Assembly (NCBI GenBank): GCA_003584705.1
Contig: AP018536.1
Span: 2,666,001 to 2,730,000, forward strand
Source of the DNA: Lachnospiraceae bacterium GAM79
GTDB taxonomy: Bacteria > Bacillota > Clostridia > Lachnospirales > Lachnospiraceae
Length of the DNA: 64,000 nt
Direction of reading: 5' to 3'
A program made the translations under genes and the position numbers. How positions within the stretch are numbered: position 1 is the stretch's first letter; every line of letters begins with the position of its first letter. The notes beneath the pieces are model-generated. The model was not told where the DNA came from. It ran no database searches and saw nothing but the letters and a program-made list of their open reading frames with translations. This document shows, piece by piece, positions 1-7,945 of this stretch.

Positions 1-1880
1 AGGATCTCCACACGACGCTCCAGATTACGGGGCATCCAGTCGGCACTTCCACAGTAGATCTCATAATGATCATCATTTGCAAAATAGAAAATACGGCTAT
101 GCTCCAGGAAATTGCCGACGATGGAACGGACACTGATATTCTCGCTGACACCGGGGATTCCCACCTTCAGGCAGCAGATACCTCTGACGATCAGTTCGAT
201 CTTCACGCCGGCCGCACTTGCTTCATACAGGGCACGGATAATATCCTTGTCGCAGAGGGAGTTCATCTTCGCAATGATATGAGCATTCTTTCCCTCCAGC
301 GCATAATTTTTCTCACGCTCGATCAGGTGCAGGAACTTATCCTTCAGCCATAACGGTGCCAATGCCAGCTTGTTCCAGAACAGTGGCTCAGAATAACCGG
401 ACAGCATGTTGAATACTGCCGTGGCATCCTCGCCGATGCGCTCCGCGCAGGTCAGCATACCCACATCCGTGTACAGCTTCGCCGTAGCATCGTTATAGTT
501 ACCGGTACCCAGATGGACATATCTGCGGATGCCATCCTCTTCTCTGCGGACCACCAGTGTGATCTTGGAATGAGTCTTTAATCCCACCAGTCCGTAGATA
601 ACATGACAGCCTGCTTTTTCCAGCATTCTCGCCCAGACGATATTATTTTCCTCATCGAAACGGGCTTTCAGTTCCACCAGTACTGTGACCTGCTTGCCGT
701 TCTCGGCGGCCTGAGCCAATGCCGCAATAATGGGAGAATTGCCGCTGACACGATACAAGGTCTGTTTGATAGCCAGTACTTCCGGATCTCTCGCCGCCTG
801 ACGGATGAAATCCACCACCGGCGTAAAGCTCTGGAACGGATGATGTAAGAGGATATCTCCCTTACGGATCTCCTCGAAAATATTGCAGCCTGCGGGAAGT
901 TCCGGTGACTGCTGGGGCTCATACTTGGGAGTCTTTAAATGGTCAAAGCCCTCCAGCCCGTAGATCTTCATCAATACAGTCAGATCCAACGGTCCGTCGA
1001 TTTCATAAATATTCTCGGGCTCGATGTTCAATTCCTTCTTAATGATCTTCAGCAGCCGCTTATCCATGCCGCTTTCCACTTCCAGGCGGATGGCTTCGCC
1101 CCACTGACGCTTCTTTAACTGCTTTTCGATCTCCTTTAACAGGTCTGCCGCCTCATCCTCATCAATGCTCAGATCCGCATTTCGCATGATACGGAAAGGA
1201 TGGGCACAAACAATATCATAATTCAGGAACAGCTTATCCATGTTCCGCTCAATGATCTCTTCTAACAGAATGATCTTGCAGGCCTTGCCCTTAGACGGGA
1301 TCCGTACCACACGGCTCAGGACACTGGGCACCTGCACGGTGGCGAATTCCAGTTCCCCGTCACTGTTTTTCTTCCGCACCATGGCTCCGATGTTCAGAGA
1401 TTTGTTGCGAATCAGAGGGAACGGTCTGGAAGAGTCCACGGCCATGGGGGTCAGCACAGGATACACATTTTCCTGAAAATACTGATCCACATACGTTGCT
1501 TCCTCCGCCGTCAGCTGCTCATGCTCTCTGACAATATGCAGCCCGTTTTTCTCCAGAAGCGGGAGCAGAGAACGGTTATAGGTGGAATATTGCAGATCCA
1601 CCAGTTCATGGATCGCCACATGCAGCGCTTTTAACTGCTCCGTGGGAGTCATGCCCGCAATGTCTTTTTTGGTATAACCCGCATTTTCCATATCCTTTAA
1701 AGATGCCACGCGGATCATGAAAAATTCATCCAGGTTCGATGCTGTGATGCTTAAAAATTTCAACCGTTCGAACAGTGGGATGCTCTTGTCTCTGGCCTCG
1801 TTCAACACTCTATAGTCGAACAGTACCCAGCTCAGTTCCCGGTTGGTATAATATTTCGGATCTTTAAAATCGATTTCCAT
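1..1880 (-). CDS. ppk1: Polyphosphate kinase 1, C-terminus cut by window edge
   Basis: Reversibly polymerises the gamma phosphate of ATP into inorganic polyphosphate. About 626 residues are visible from MEIDFKDPKYYTNRELSWVLF; PPK1 is usually near 700, so only the C-terminal end is missing, to the left of the window. The N-terminal region (NRELSWVLFDYRVLNEA), the central helical domain and the two phospholipase-D-like catalytic domains are recognisable. The segment GLKTHSKITLVV contains the histidine expected to be autophosphorylated, and GSADWMPRNL lies in the last visible domain. The ATG at 1880 has GGGAGG upstream, though about 12 nt away. The gene follows the exopolyphosphatase gene by 18 nt, so synthesis and degradation of polyphosphate are probably co-transcribed. 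Identity is clear from several motifs along the whole length. Confidence 0.95.
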   Translation of the reverse strand, partial: MEIDFKDPKYYTNRELSWVLFDYRVLNEARDKSIPLFERLKFLSITASNLDEFFMIRVASLKDMENAGYTKKDIAGMTPTEQLKALHVAIHELVDLQYSTYNRSLLPLLEKNGLHIVREHEQLTAEEATYVDQYFQENVYPVLTPMAVDSSRPFPLIRNKSLNIGAMVRKKNSDGELEFATVQVPSVLSRVVRIPSKGKACKIILLEEIIERNMDKLFLNYDIVCAHPFRIMRNADLSIDEDEAADLLKEIEKQLKKRQWGEAIRLEVESGMDKRLLKIIKKELNIEPENIYEIDGPLDLTVLMKIYGLEGFDHLKTPKYEPQQSPELPAGCNIFEEIRKGDILLHHPFQSFTPVVDFIRQAARDPEVLAIKQTLYRVSGNSPIIAALAQAAENGKQVTVLVELKARFDEENNIVWARMLEKAGCHVIYGLVGLKTHSKITLVVRREEDGIRRYVHLGTGNYNDATAKLYTDVGMLTCAERIGEDATAVFNMLSGYSEPLFWNKLALAPLWLKDKFLHLIEREKNYALEGKNAHIIAKMNSLCDKDIIRALYEASAAGVKIELIVRGICCLKVGIPGVSENISVRSIVGNFLEHSRIFYFANDDHYEIYCGSADWMPRNLERRVEI

Positions 1881-1898
1881 TTTGCCCTGCTGCCTCCC

Positions 1899-3449
1899 TT
1901 AAAATTTCTTTTTCTGCCGGATCACCGGGGTAATGCTGTATACTTCCTTGAAAAATTCCGTGCTGGTCTGGAAGAATCCCTTTTCCAGCGTAATATCTTC
2001 CTGGGTGTCCACTTTCAGAATCAGTTCATTCTCCTGTAAAACGGCCTTGACACCTTTCATTTTCTGTTTGTGGCTGCGGTCAAGGCTGTTGGCCAGACGT
2101 AAGATGGCAGTCAGTTTGGCAACCGTTAAGTAGCTCGCCTTATCCAGTCCCATAGGGCGCTCCTGTGCCTGCCCATAATAGACGAAATCGCTGTGGTTAA
2201 ACCTTACCACGTTGGCCACGATCTCCCGCTCCATATGGGACAATCCGATCATTTCCGTTGCCATGATGATGTCATAGGAAGCCTCGCCGACATTGAGCAG
2301 GCTGATATATTTTCCACAGTCGTGCAAAATAGCGGCCAGCCGCAGATACAGGCGTTCTCTCTGCCCCATGCCATGCACTTTTTTCATACTGTCAAAAATC
2401 GTGGTAGTGATATGTTCCAGGGTATCCGCTCTCTTACTGCTGCCATTGTAGCGCTTGCTGATATTCAGTGCGCAGGCGATAATATCCTCCGCAAAATCAT
2501 GCTCGCCACGGAACATTTTGTTCTGCTCCGCATACTCATAGGCGATGCCGTCGCAGAGTGTTACGCCCGGTGCCCAGACCAGTTCCGCGCCCATGAGTTC
2601 TGCAATTCGTCTGGTCAGAATGGCACTGATGTACACCAGAGGCACTTTCTCCTCCGCAATATCCATCCGCTTCGCCAGCTCCGTGGTGCCTTTGGTACGA
2701 AGGGCTTCCATCAGCTGGGAAAATGCCTTGCGATCCACTACGGCATTGACTTCTCCCCGCTCGTGAGCCTTGCGCACCGCCCAGGGAGACAGGTAATCGT
2801 CCACGATGATGATATTTTTGATCTCGCGGTCCTTGAGATACAGCTTCTTGTAATCATCCAGCTGTGCCGTAGCCAGTTCGTCCACCAGACGCTCCATCTG
2901 AGTGCTGCCCGCGTTCAGATGATTCAGCAGTTCCTGCAGCCGCAGTACCCCCAGCCGCAGGTTCTGCGTGGAGACCAGTGTATCCTTGTCGAACAGGGAA
3001 ATCTGGATACTACCCCCGCCGATGTCCAGGATCGCCGTCTTTTCTTCAATGATTCTGCGGAAAGTCTCTCCCTTGGAGGCAATGGACTTGTAATCCAGGA
3101 AACGCTGTTCGGAGTTGCTTAAGGTCTCCACCCAGATGCCGGTACGCTGTTCAATCTGATCCTGTAGGATCAAGGTATTTTCCGTCTCCCGGATGGCACT
3201 GGTACCGTAGGCTTTGTAAGCTGTCACCTTGTAGGATTCCATGATCTGTGCAAATTCTTTCAAAGTATGACACAGGTCATCTATTTTCTCATTGCTAATC
3301 TTCCCGTGGGCATAGGTATCCGAGCCCAGATCGATCCGCTGGCGGATACAGTCGATCTCCCGCATGGTATTTTTCCCGGAGAGATCAAATATTTTCATGG
3401 TGAGTTCAAAGCTGCCCACATCAATGGCTGCGAAGGTTTTTACACTCAT
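1899..3449 (-). CDS. ppx: Exopolyphosphatase, Ppx/GppA family with HD domain
   Basis: Ppx/GppA-type phosphatase, expected to release phosphate from polyphosphate ends or to hydrolyse pppGpp. The N-terminal actin-like ATPase fold shows FAAIDVGSFELTMKIF, YGTSAIRETEN and the phosphate-binding AILDIGGGSIQISLF. A C-terminal HD domain follows (ILHDCGKYISLLNVGE, about residues 360-400), as in long Ppx proteins. I chose ATG 3449 because it is preceded by GTGAGG at good spacing. A GTG at 3461 would overlap the upstream stop by 4 nt but has a poorer ribosome site. It sits between DUF815 and ppk1 in one apparent operon. The choice between exopolyphosphatase and guanosine pentaphosphatase is not decidable from sequence, but the ppk1 neighbour favours polyphosphate. 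Confidence 0.9.
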   Translation of the reverse strand: MSVKTFAAIDVGSFELTMKIFDLSGKNTMREIDCIRQRIDLGSDTYAHGKISNEKIDDLCHTLKEFAQIMESYKVTAYKAYGTSAIRETENTLILQDQIEQRTGIWVETLSNSEQRFLDYKSIASKGETFRRIIEEKTAILDIGGGSIQISLFDKDTLVSTQNLRLGVLRLQELLNHLNAGSTQMERLVDELATAQLDDYKKLYLKDREIKNIIIVDDYLSPWAVRKAHERGEVNAVVDRKAFSQLMEALRTKGTTELAKRMDIAEEKVPLVYISAILTRRIAELMGAELVWAPGVTLCDGIAYEYAEQNKMFRGEHDFAEDIIACALNISKRYNGSSKRADTLEHITTTIFDSMKKVHGMGQRERLYLRLAAILHDCGKYISLLNVGEASYDIIMATEMIGLSHMEREIVANVVRFNHSDFVYYGQAQERPMGLDKASYLTVAKLTAILRLANSLDRSHKQKMKGVKAVLQENELILKVDTQEDITLEKGFFQTSTEFFKEVYSITPVIRQKKKF

Positions 3450-3457
3450 AAAGTTCC

Positions 3458-4744
3458 TCACTTTCCTAACAGGTAATCAATGAACTGCTGGGCACTTCTT
3501 CCGGACAATCCGCCATGGGATAGTTCCCATTTATTAGCCTCCTGTAAAAGCTCCTCTTCCGGCATCTCCACATGATATCGCTCCGCCAGTGTCTTTACGA
3601 TATTCTGGAATTCCTTTTTATTGGGAGCACCGAAGTAAATAGTCACACCGAAACGATATACCAGTGACAGCTTCTCCTGTACGGTATCACTGGTGTGCAT
3701 ATCCTCTCTGGTCTCCTCCTTGTCACTGTAGTTCTCGCGGATGAGATGGCGGCGGTTGGAAGTAGCATAGATCAGGACGTTCTCCGGCTTTTTCTCTAGA
3801 CCACCCTCGATGACAGCCTTTAAGTATTTGTATTCGATCTCGAACTCTTCGAAGCTCAGGTCATCCATATAAATGATAAATTTGTAATTGCGGTTCTTGA
3901 TCTGGCTGATGACCGTGTTCAGATCCTGGAACTGATGCTTGTAGACCTCGATAATACGCAGGCCCCTGTCATAATATTCATTGGCAATGGCTTTGATGCT
4001 GGAAGATTTACCGGTTCCCGCATCACCGAACAGCAGGCAGTTGTTGGCCTTTTTACCGTTTACAAAAGCCTCGGTATTGTCTACCAGTTTTTTCTTGGGA
4101 AGCTCGTAACCTACCAGATCATCCAGTTTCACATGGGCAATGTTCAAAATCGGAACGATATGTACACCCTCCTCGTCATGGGTAATGCGGAAGGACTTGT
4201 GCAGGCCGAATTTGCCGACACCGTATTCCTTATAGAACTGGGTCAGTGTAGCCTTCATCTCCTCGGCCGTTCCGTCTGCGCAGAACTTTTCCGCCAGTTC
4301 ACAGATGCGGGCACAAATTCTCTTATTGTACACCTTGCTCTCCTGCATACTGCTGGCATAATTTTCAATGATGGAAAATTCCGGCACATGAAGCTGCTCC
4401 ATCATGGGTGCAAAATCAAAGTCATAGAATTCCTTGAAAATGCGGATGTCATGCAGTGCCGCATCGTTGATGGAACCGACGATCTCTCCGCGGATCTCGC
4501 AGCCACAGCTGTAGCTGTTCTCGTTATTCACCAGAAGATTGGCCAGATAGCAGTGCCACAGATTCCCGTGGAAACCGTAATTACCTGCCAGATCGATCAA
4601 ATCATGAATGCACTCGTAAAACAGTGCCGCCATATCTTCCGTGTTGTAATATTCGTCATCGTAATGGGACATGAGGAACGCCATGTCATACAGCAGTTCT
4701 CCGTCCTCGAAATCACGGTATACGATCAGTTCTTTTTCTCTCAT
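3458..4744 (-). CDS. DUF815-family AAA-type ATPase
   Basis: P-loop ATPase of the DUF815 family, 428 residues, no established function. The C-terminal half carries Walker A (FGDAGTGKSSSIKAI, about residue 240) and Walker B (FIIYMDDLSFEEFE, about 290), followed by YATSNRRHLIRENYSD, a sensor-like element. The N-terminal ~200 residues are helical and unlike other families I recognise. It is the first gene of an apparent three-gene unit with ppx and ppk1, whose ribosome sites and near-zero spacing suggest translational coupling. Start ATG 4744 has AAGAAGG upstream. No membrane segment is visible, so it should be cytoplasmic. A chaperone-like or remodelling role linked to polyphosphate is only inference from position. 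Confidence 0.85.
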   Translation of the reverse strand: MREKELIVYRDFEDGELLYDMAFLMSHYDDEYYNTEDMAALFYECIHDLIDLAGNYGFHGNLWHCYLANLLVNNENSYSCGCEIRGEIVGSINDAALHDIRIFKEFYDFDFAPMMEQLHVPEFSIIENYASSMQESKVYNKRICARICELAEKFCADGTAEEMKATLTQFYKEYGVGKFGLHKSFRITHDEEGVHIVPILNIAHVKLDDLVGYELPKKKLVDNTEAFVNGKKANNCLLFGDAGTGKSSSIKAIANEYYDRGLRIIEVYKHQFQDLNTVISQIKNRNYKFIIYMDDLSFEEFEIEYKYLKAVIEGGLEKKPENVLIYATSNRRHLIRENYSDKEETREDMHTSDTVQEKLSLVYRFGVTIYFGAPNKKEFQNIVKTLAERYHVEMPEEELLQEANKWELSHGGLSGRSAQQFIDYLLGK

Positions 4745-4772
4745 ATGTCTAACCTTCTTGTTTTATATGTTT

Positions 4773-4883
4773 TAACTATTCAGAGCCAATGGGCGAAGTA
4801 ACCACATGAGCAAATAACATGCAGGCATGTTATTTAAGTAAGCCTCGCAGAGGCGGTTTTGCGAATGGGTTTCTGAATAGTTG
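4773..4883 (+). repeat. TAACTATTCAGA-family structured element, copy R1 (short form)
   Basis: Bounded by TAACTATTCAGA (4773-4784) and its near-complement TCTGAATAGTTG. Between them are GCC-AATG-GGCGAAGTAACC, a hairpin with arms AAATAACATGC/GCATGTTATTT, a hairpin GCCTC-gca-GAGGC, and the shared segment TTTTGCGAATGG. It lacks the central CGAATG...CATTCG stem-loop found in the long copies. It occupies the spacer between pheA and DUF815. Confidence 0.85.
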
Positions 4884-4889
4884 TTATGC

Positions 4890-6014
4890 TTAATAATTGC
4901 CCAGTATCTTCATGCTGCGGGCTTCTTCTCTGAGTCCCCGCAGTGCGTTTTTCACCGCGCTGTCCGCAAGATTGCCTTCGAAATCAATAAAGAAGCGGTA
5001 CTCCCAGTTCCTCTCGGGGATCGGGCGGCTCTCGATCTTGGTCATGTTCAGATTGTTGTAGATAAAATGGGACAGAATGTGGTACAGGGATCCGCTCTCA
5101 TGGGGGATTTCCAGACACAGGCTGATCTTGTTGGCATTTTTGCGGAAGATCTTCTGGTTCGTCACAATGATGAAACGGGTGGAGTTGCTGTCGGAATCGT
5201 TGATCCCTTTTTCCAGAATCTCCAGTCCGTAGGTCTGGCCCGCATATTCGCTGGCGATGGCCGCCTGGGTCTGATCCTTGTCCTTTGCCACCTTCAGTGC
5301 TGCGAAAGCGTTGTTCTGCATGCTGATCTGCTGCCAGTCATGCTCGGAGAGGTATCTGGTGCTCTGCATCAGGGACTGGGGATGGGAATAGACTCTTTTG
5401 ATCTCTTCCATCTTCGTGCCGGGCAGTGCCAGCAGGCAGTGTTCGATGGGGATCACCTGCTCTCCCACGATGTAGTTTTCGAATTCCACCAGCAGATCGT
5501 AGATTTCATTGACAATGCCCGCCGTGGAATTTTCAATGGGAAGTACGGCAAAATCCGCACTGCCTTCATCAATGGCACTCATGGCATCCCGGAAAGTTTC
5601 CACATGGAATGCATTGACATTCTCGCCAAAAAATTTCCGCATGGCTGCCTGGGAATAGGAACCTTCCGCACCCTGATAGACCACTCTGGCACAGTCGGTT
5701 TCCAGTTCTTCCACGCCGATAAAAGGAAGCCTTCCCTCACTTCCGTGGGCGGCTAACAGCTGGTACTGAAGCTTCCGGCTCATGGACATGATCTGTTCAA
5801 ACAGTTCCTCCACACCGTGGCTGTTGAAATCATTATGGGTCAATGCCTTGACTCCGGCGATCTTCTCCTGCTCTCTCTGTTTGTCAAATACTTTTTTGCC
5901 GGTCTCTATTTTATATTCCGCCACCTGTCTGCTGACATCCATGCGCTTCTCATAGAGATCCACGATCTGCCGGTCAATGGTGTCGATCTGTTGTCTCAAC
6001 TGTGATAAATCCAT
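4890..6014 (-). CDS. pheA: Chorismate mutase-prephenate dehydratase (P-protein)
   Basis: Bifunctional enzyme converting chorismate to prephenate and then to phenylpyruvate for phenylalanine synthesis. Domain order: AroQ-type chorismate mutase (residues 1-85, LRQQIDTIDRQIVDLYEKR), prephenate dehydratase (about 110-285, YQGAEGSYSQAAM, FAVLPIENSTAGIVNEIYDL and the catalytic-region SNSTRFIIV), and a C-terminal ACT domain (about 300-374) with the ESRP motif that binds phenylalanine in feedback inhibition. Length of 374 is typical. ATG 6014 is preceded by AAGGAG with 6-nt spacing. It appears monocistronic, with its own promoter and a hairpin in the leader, and is divergent from the DUF5050 gene. 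Confidence 0.95.
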   Translation of the reverse strand: MDLSQLRQQIDTIDRQIVDLYEKRMDVSRQVAEYKIETGKKVFDKQREQEKIAGVKALTHNDFNSHGVEELFEQIMSMSRKLQYQLLAAHGSEGRLPFIGVEELETDCARVVYQGAEGSYSQAAMRKFFGENVNAFHVETFRDAMSAIDEGSADFAVLPIENSTAGIVNEIYDLLVEFENYIVGEQVIPIEHCLLALPGTKMEEIKRVYSHPQSLMQSTRYLSEHDWQQISMQNNAFAALKVAKDKDQTQAAIASEYAGQTYGLEILEKGINDSDSNSTRFIIVTNQKIFRKNANKISLCLEIPHESGSLYHILSHFIYNNLNMTKIESRPIPERNWEYRFFIDFEGNLADSAVKNALRGLREEARSMKILGNY

Positions 6015-6044
6015 GCTGTTCTCCTTAACTTAACTGATATCCAC

Positions 6045-6078
6045 GAATTGCTCCGCTGCAAAGCAGCTCCCGCAATTC
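6045..6078 (-). other. Hairpin in the pheA 5' leader
   Basis: GAATTGC...GCAATTC encloses a second stem GCTGC-aaa-GCAGC. It lies about 30 nt upstream of the pheA start, inside the predicted leader. It could affect translation or transcript stability. There is no T-run on the pheA strand, so it is not an ordinary terminator. Confidence 0.5.
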
Positions 6079-6107
6079 TCAAACATTCGGAATCCGCTGA
6101 CTCCAAA

Positions 6108-6130
6108 TGTAACTATTCAGAATAGTTACA
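6108..6130. repeat. Minimal copy R2 of the TAACTATTCAGA family
   Basis: The two terminal repeats are joined with no interior: TGTAACTATTC-A-GAATAGTTACA, a near-perfect 23-nt palindrome. It lies in the intergenic region between pheA and the DUF5050 gene, next to the predicted pheA -10 box. Confidence 0.75.
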
Positions 6131-6158
6131 TTCTATCTCACTTTTCCCTTGTTAGCAA
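6130..6158 (-). promoter_or_regulatory. Predicted pheA promoter
   Basis: Read on the minus strand: -35 TTGCTA, 17-nt spacer, -10 TAGAAT. The -35 box overlaps that of the divergent plus-strand promoter, so the two transcription units probably compete for polymerase. Confidence 0.55.
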
Positions 6159-6177
6159 GCAAGAACCAAGGTATAAT
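6149..6177 (+). promoter_or_regulatory. Predicted promoter of the DUF5050 gene
   Basis: -35 TTGTTA (6149-6154), 17-nt spacer, perfect -10 TATAAT (6172-6177). It is followed by a 5' leader of about 45 nt and AGAAGGA before the ATG at 6230. Confidence 0.7.
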
Positions 6178-6229
6178 ATTAGATATTACAAAAACTTTAC
6201 ATTTCATTTTACATAAAGAAGGATTGCTT

Positions 6230-7255
6230 ATGAAAGATAAAAAAGCCTTATTGATTCTGATTCCTTTTCTTCTGTTCGTGATCATCATCGGTGCATTTGC
6301 CATCGTGGGAGACCGGATCCCTGACAATCCCCCGGAGACCGTGGGGAACACCGCCGGAAATCTGAACAATTCCGGCTACTTCTGCGAGTATGATGGAAAA
6401 GTGTATTTTGCCAATGTCTATGACAGCGACACCCTGTACTCCATGGACCCTTCCGAACAGGACATCAAAAAACTGGGGAATGCCTCCGTACAAAATATCC
6501 TGGCTGGCGGTAAATTCCTCTACTATTATCAGACCGGAGCTTCCGGGGATGCCGGGATCGGTGCTCTGCGAACTGTGCGTTCCTTCAACCGCTGTAAGCT
6601 AAACGGCAGCGACGTCACAGGACTTACCAGAGATCCCATTTCCACCGCCCAGCTGGTGGGAAGCGACCTCTATATTATGACCGTGGATGATAACGGGCCA
6701 TTATTTTACCGTATGAAGATCGATAAATCCGATAAGACAGAGCTGGCCAACTTCGAGATCAATCCCGCCAGCGCCGTTAACGGCACCATTTACTACAACG
6801 GTACACAGGACAACCACTATCTCTATGCCATGAATACCGCAACGGACGGAGTTTCCACCGTATGGGACGGCAATCTGTGGTATCCCATCGTACAGGGAGA
6901 TTATGTCTACTATATGGATGTGGAAAATGATTACCGCCTGTGTCGTTACTCCCTGTCCCGGAATGAGATCGAAGTCCTGACCAACGAACGGATCGACTGC
7001 TTCAATGTGGGTTACGGTTATGTGTACTATCAGGTGAACGGCGAAGAAGCCTGCCTGAAATGCATGCGGGATGACGGAAGCGACTCCTGGGTCATTGCCG
7101 AAGGCAATTATACTGCCATCAATATGACATCCCAGTATGTCTATTTCCAGATGTTCGGAGATGACTCTTCCTGGTATCACTCTCCATTAGGCAGTCAGAG
7201 CTACAGCGTATTTGACGCAGCCAGACAGGCCGCGCTGGATGCTTTGAAAAAATAA
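6230..7255 (+). CDS. DUF5050 membrane-anchored beta-propeller-like protein
   Basis: Predicted extracellular protein of 341 residues anchored by one N-terminal membrane segment (about residues 5-25, ALLILIPFLLFVIIIGAFAIV) with no signal-peptidase or lipobox site. The rest consists of repeated YF-C-Y-G-K-VYFAN / YIMTVDD-G-LFYRM / YYNG-LYAMN-like strands, the DUF5050 pattern that resembles a beta propeller. A longer reading frame begins at 6149, but ATG 6230 has AGAAGGA at proper spacing and places the membrane segment at the N-terminus. It is transcribed alone from a good promoter. Ligand and function are unknown; a sensing or binding role is inference from the fold. Confidence 0.8.
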   Translation: MKDKKALLILIPFLLFVIIIGAFAIVGDRIPDNPPETVGNTAGNLNNSGYFCEYDGKVYFANVYDSDTLYSMDPSEQDIKKLGNASVQNILAGGKFLYYYQTGASGDAGIGALRTVRSFNRCKLNGSDVTGLTRDPISTAQLVGSDLYIMTVDDNGPLFYRMKIDKSDKTELANFEINPASAVNGTIYYNGTQDNHYLYAMNTATDGVSTVWDGNLWYPIVQGDYVYYMDVENDYRLCRYSLSRNEIEVLTNERIDCFNVGYGYVYYQVNGEEACLKCMRDDGSDSWVIAEGNYTAINMTSQYVYFQMFGDDSSWYHSPLGSQSYSVFDAARQAALDALKK

Positions 7256-7256
7256 T

Positions 7257-7408
7257 GTAACGATTCAGGGCCATGAAATATTAGCGGATGTTCGTCGAAT
7301 GCTTGCATTTGTAAGAGCATCCGCTAATATTTCTTTGGCGAAGCAGCTTGTATGAGCAAAAAGAAAGCATCGAAGATGCGATTTTGCGATACTGCTCTGA
7401 ATAGTTAC
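7257..7408 (+). repeat. TAACTATTCAGA-family element, copy R3 (long form)
   Basis: Ends GTAACGATTCAG and TCTGAATAGTTAC. Contains the central hairpin with a perfectly paired 15-nt stem AAATATTAGCGGATG (7276-7290)/CATCCGCTAATATTT (7318-7332) around the conserved loop CGAATG-CTTG-CATTTG and GTAAGA, then GGCGAAGCA, a small hairpin GCATC-gaa-GATGC and TTTTGCGA. It begins immediately after the DUF5050 stop codon. Confidence 0.85.
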
Positions 7409-7424
7409 AGAATAATAACATAGC

Positions 7425-7462
7425 AAGAGCCGCAGACATTCCGCCTGCGGCTCTTATTTTTC
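7425..7462 (+). terminator. Rho-independent terminator
   Basis: Perfect 11-bp stem AAGAGCCGCAG/CTGCGGCTCTT followed by ATTTTTCG on the plus strand. It would end the DUF5050 transcript after element R3, and may also block minus-strand reading beyond arsR. Confidence 0.8.
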
Positions 7463-7482
7463 GTTCCCGTTGCAAATTGATT

Positions 7483-7833
7483 TTAACCTTCCTCGATATG
7501 GTTCAGGCCCTGATTCAGAATCGTGATGATATGGTCATCCGCCAGTGCATAAAAGATCGTCTTGCCGTCTCTGCGGTTTTTCACCAGATCCATCTGCTTC
7601 AATACCCGTAACTGATGGGAAATGGCAGACTGTGACATACCAAGCAGAGTGGCTATGTCATACACACACATTTCGGAGCACAGCAGCACCGACAAGATCT
7701 TCAGTCTTGTAGCATCTCCAAATACTTTAAAAAATTCTGCCAGATCCTGTAACTCCTCCTCCGGCGGCATCTTCTCATCGATCTGTCGGATGGTTTCCGG
7801 ATCTGCGGAAAGATAACTGTTCTTCTCTTCCAT
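7483..7833 (-). CDS. ArsR/SmtB-family metal-sensing repressor
   Basis: 116-residue winged-helix regulator of the ArsR/SmtB family. Helix-turn-helix: CVYDIATLLGMSQSAISHQLRVLKQMDLV, followed by the wing NRRDGKTIFYAL. The C-terminal helix has D-x-H-x10-H-x2-E (DDHIITILNQGLNHIEE), exactly the alpha-5 ligand spacing of SmtB, so zinc or cobalt sensing is likely. The alpha-3 arsenic/cadmium site is incomplete because only one cysteine of the usual pair remains (SEMCVYD). ATG 7833 has GGAG about 7 nt upstream. It stands alone with its own promoter, whose -35 lies inside the end of apbE. No metal transporter is adjacent, so the target cannot be named. Confidence 0.9.
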   Translation of the reverse strand: MEEKNSYLSADPETIRQIDEKMPPEEELQDLAEFFKVFGDATRLKILSVLLCSEMCVYDIATLLGMSQSAISHQLRVLKQMDLVKNRRDGKTIFYALADDHIITILNQGLNHIEEG

Positions 7834-7916
7834 TTTATTTCTCCATTATTTACTCTGTGATCCCTCTCTCAACAGAGGTTTTCTGCACTGACTGTTATCT
7901 ACGGTTAACTATATTT

Positions 7917-7945
7917 ACTATACACTATTTCTGCGAATTCGACAA
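7917..7945 (-). promoter_or_regulatory. Predicted arsR promoter inside the apbE 3' end
   Basis: Minus strand: -35 TTGTCG, 17-nt spacer, -10 TATAGT. The -35 and most of the spacer overlap the last codons and stop of apbE. The leader to the ATG is about 80 nt. Confidence 0.55.

Noticed and set aside
2193-3122. 309-codon plus-strand frame opposite ppx
   Set aside because: Antisense shadow of a clearly conserved gene; histidine/glutamine-rich composition typical of such shadows.
7281-7475. 64-codon minus-strand open frame
   Set aside because: It lies almost wholly inside repeat R3 and the following terminator, has no ribosome site and no protein-like similarity.
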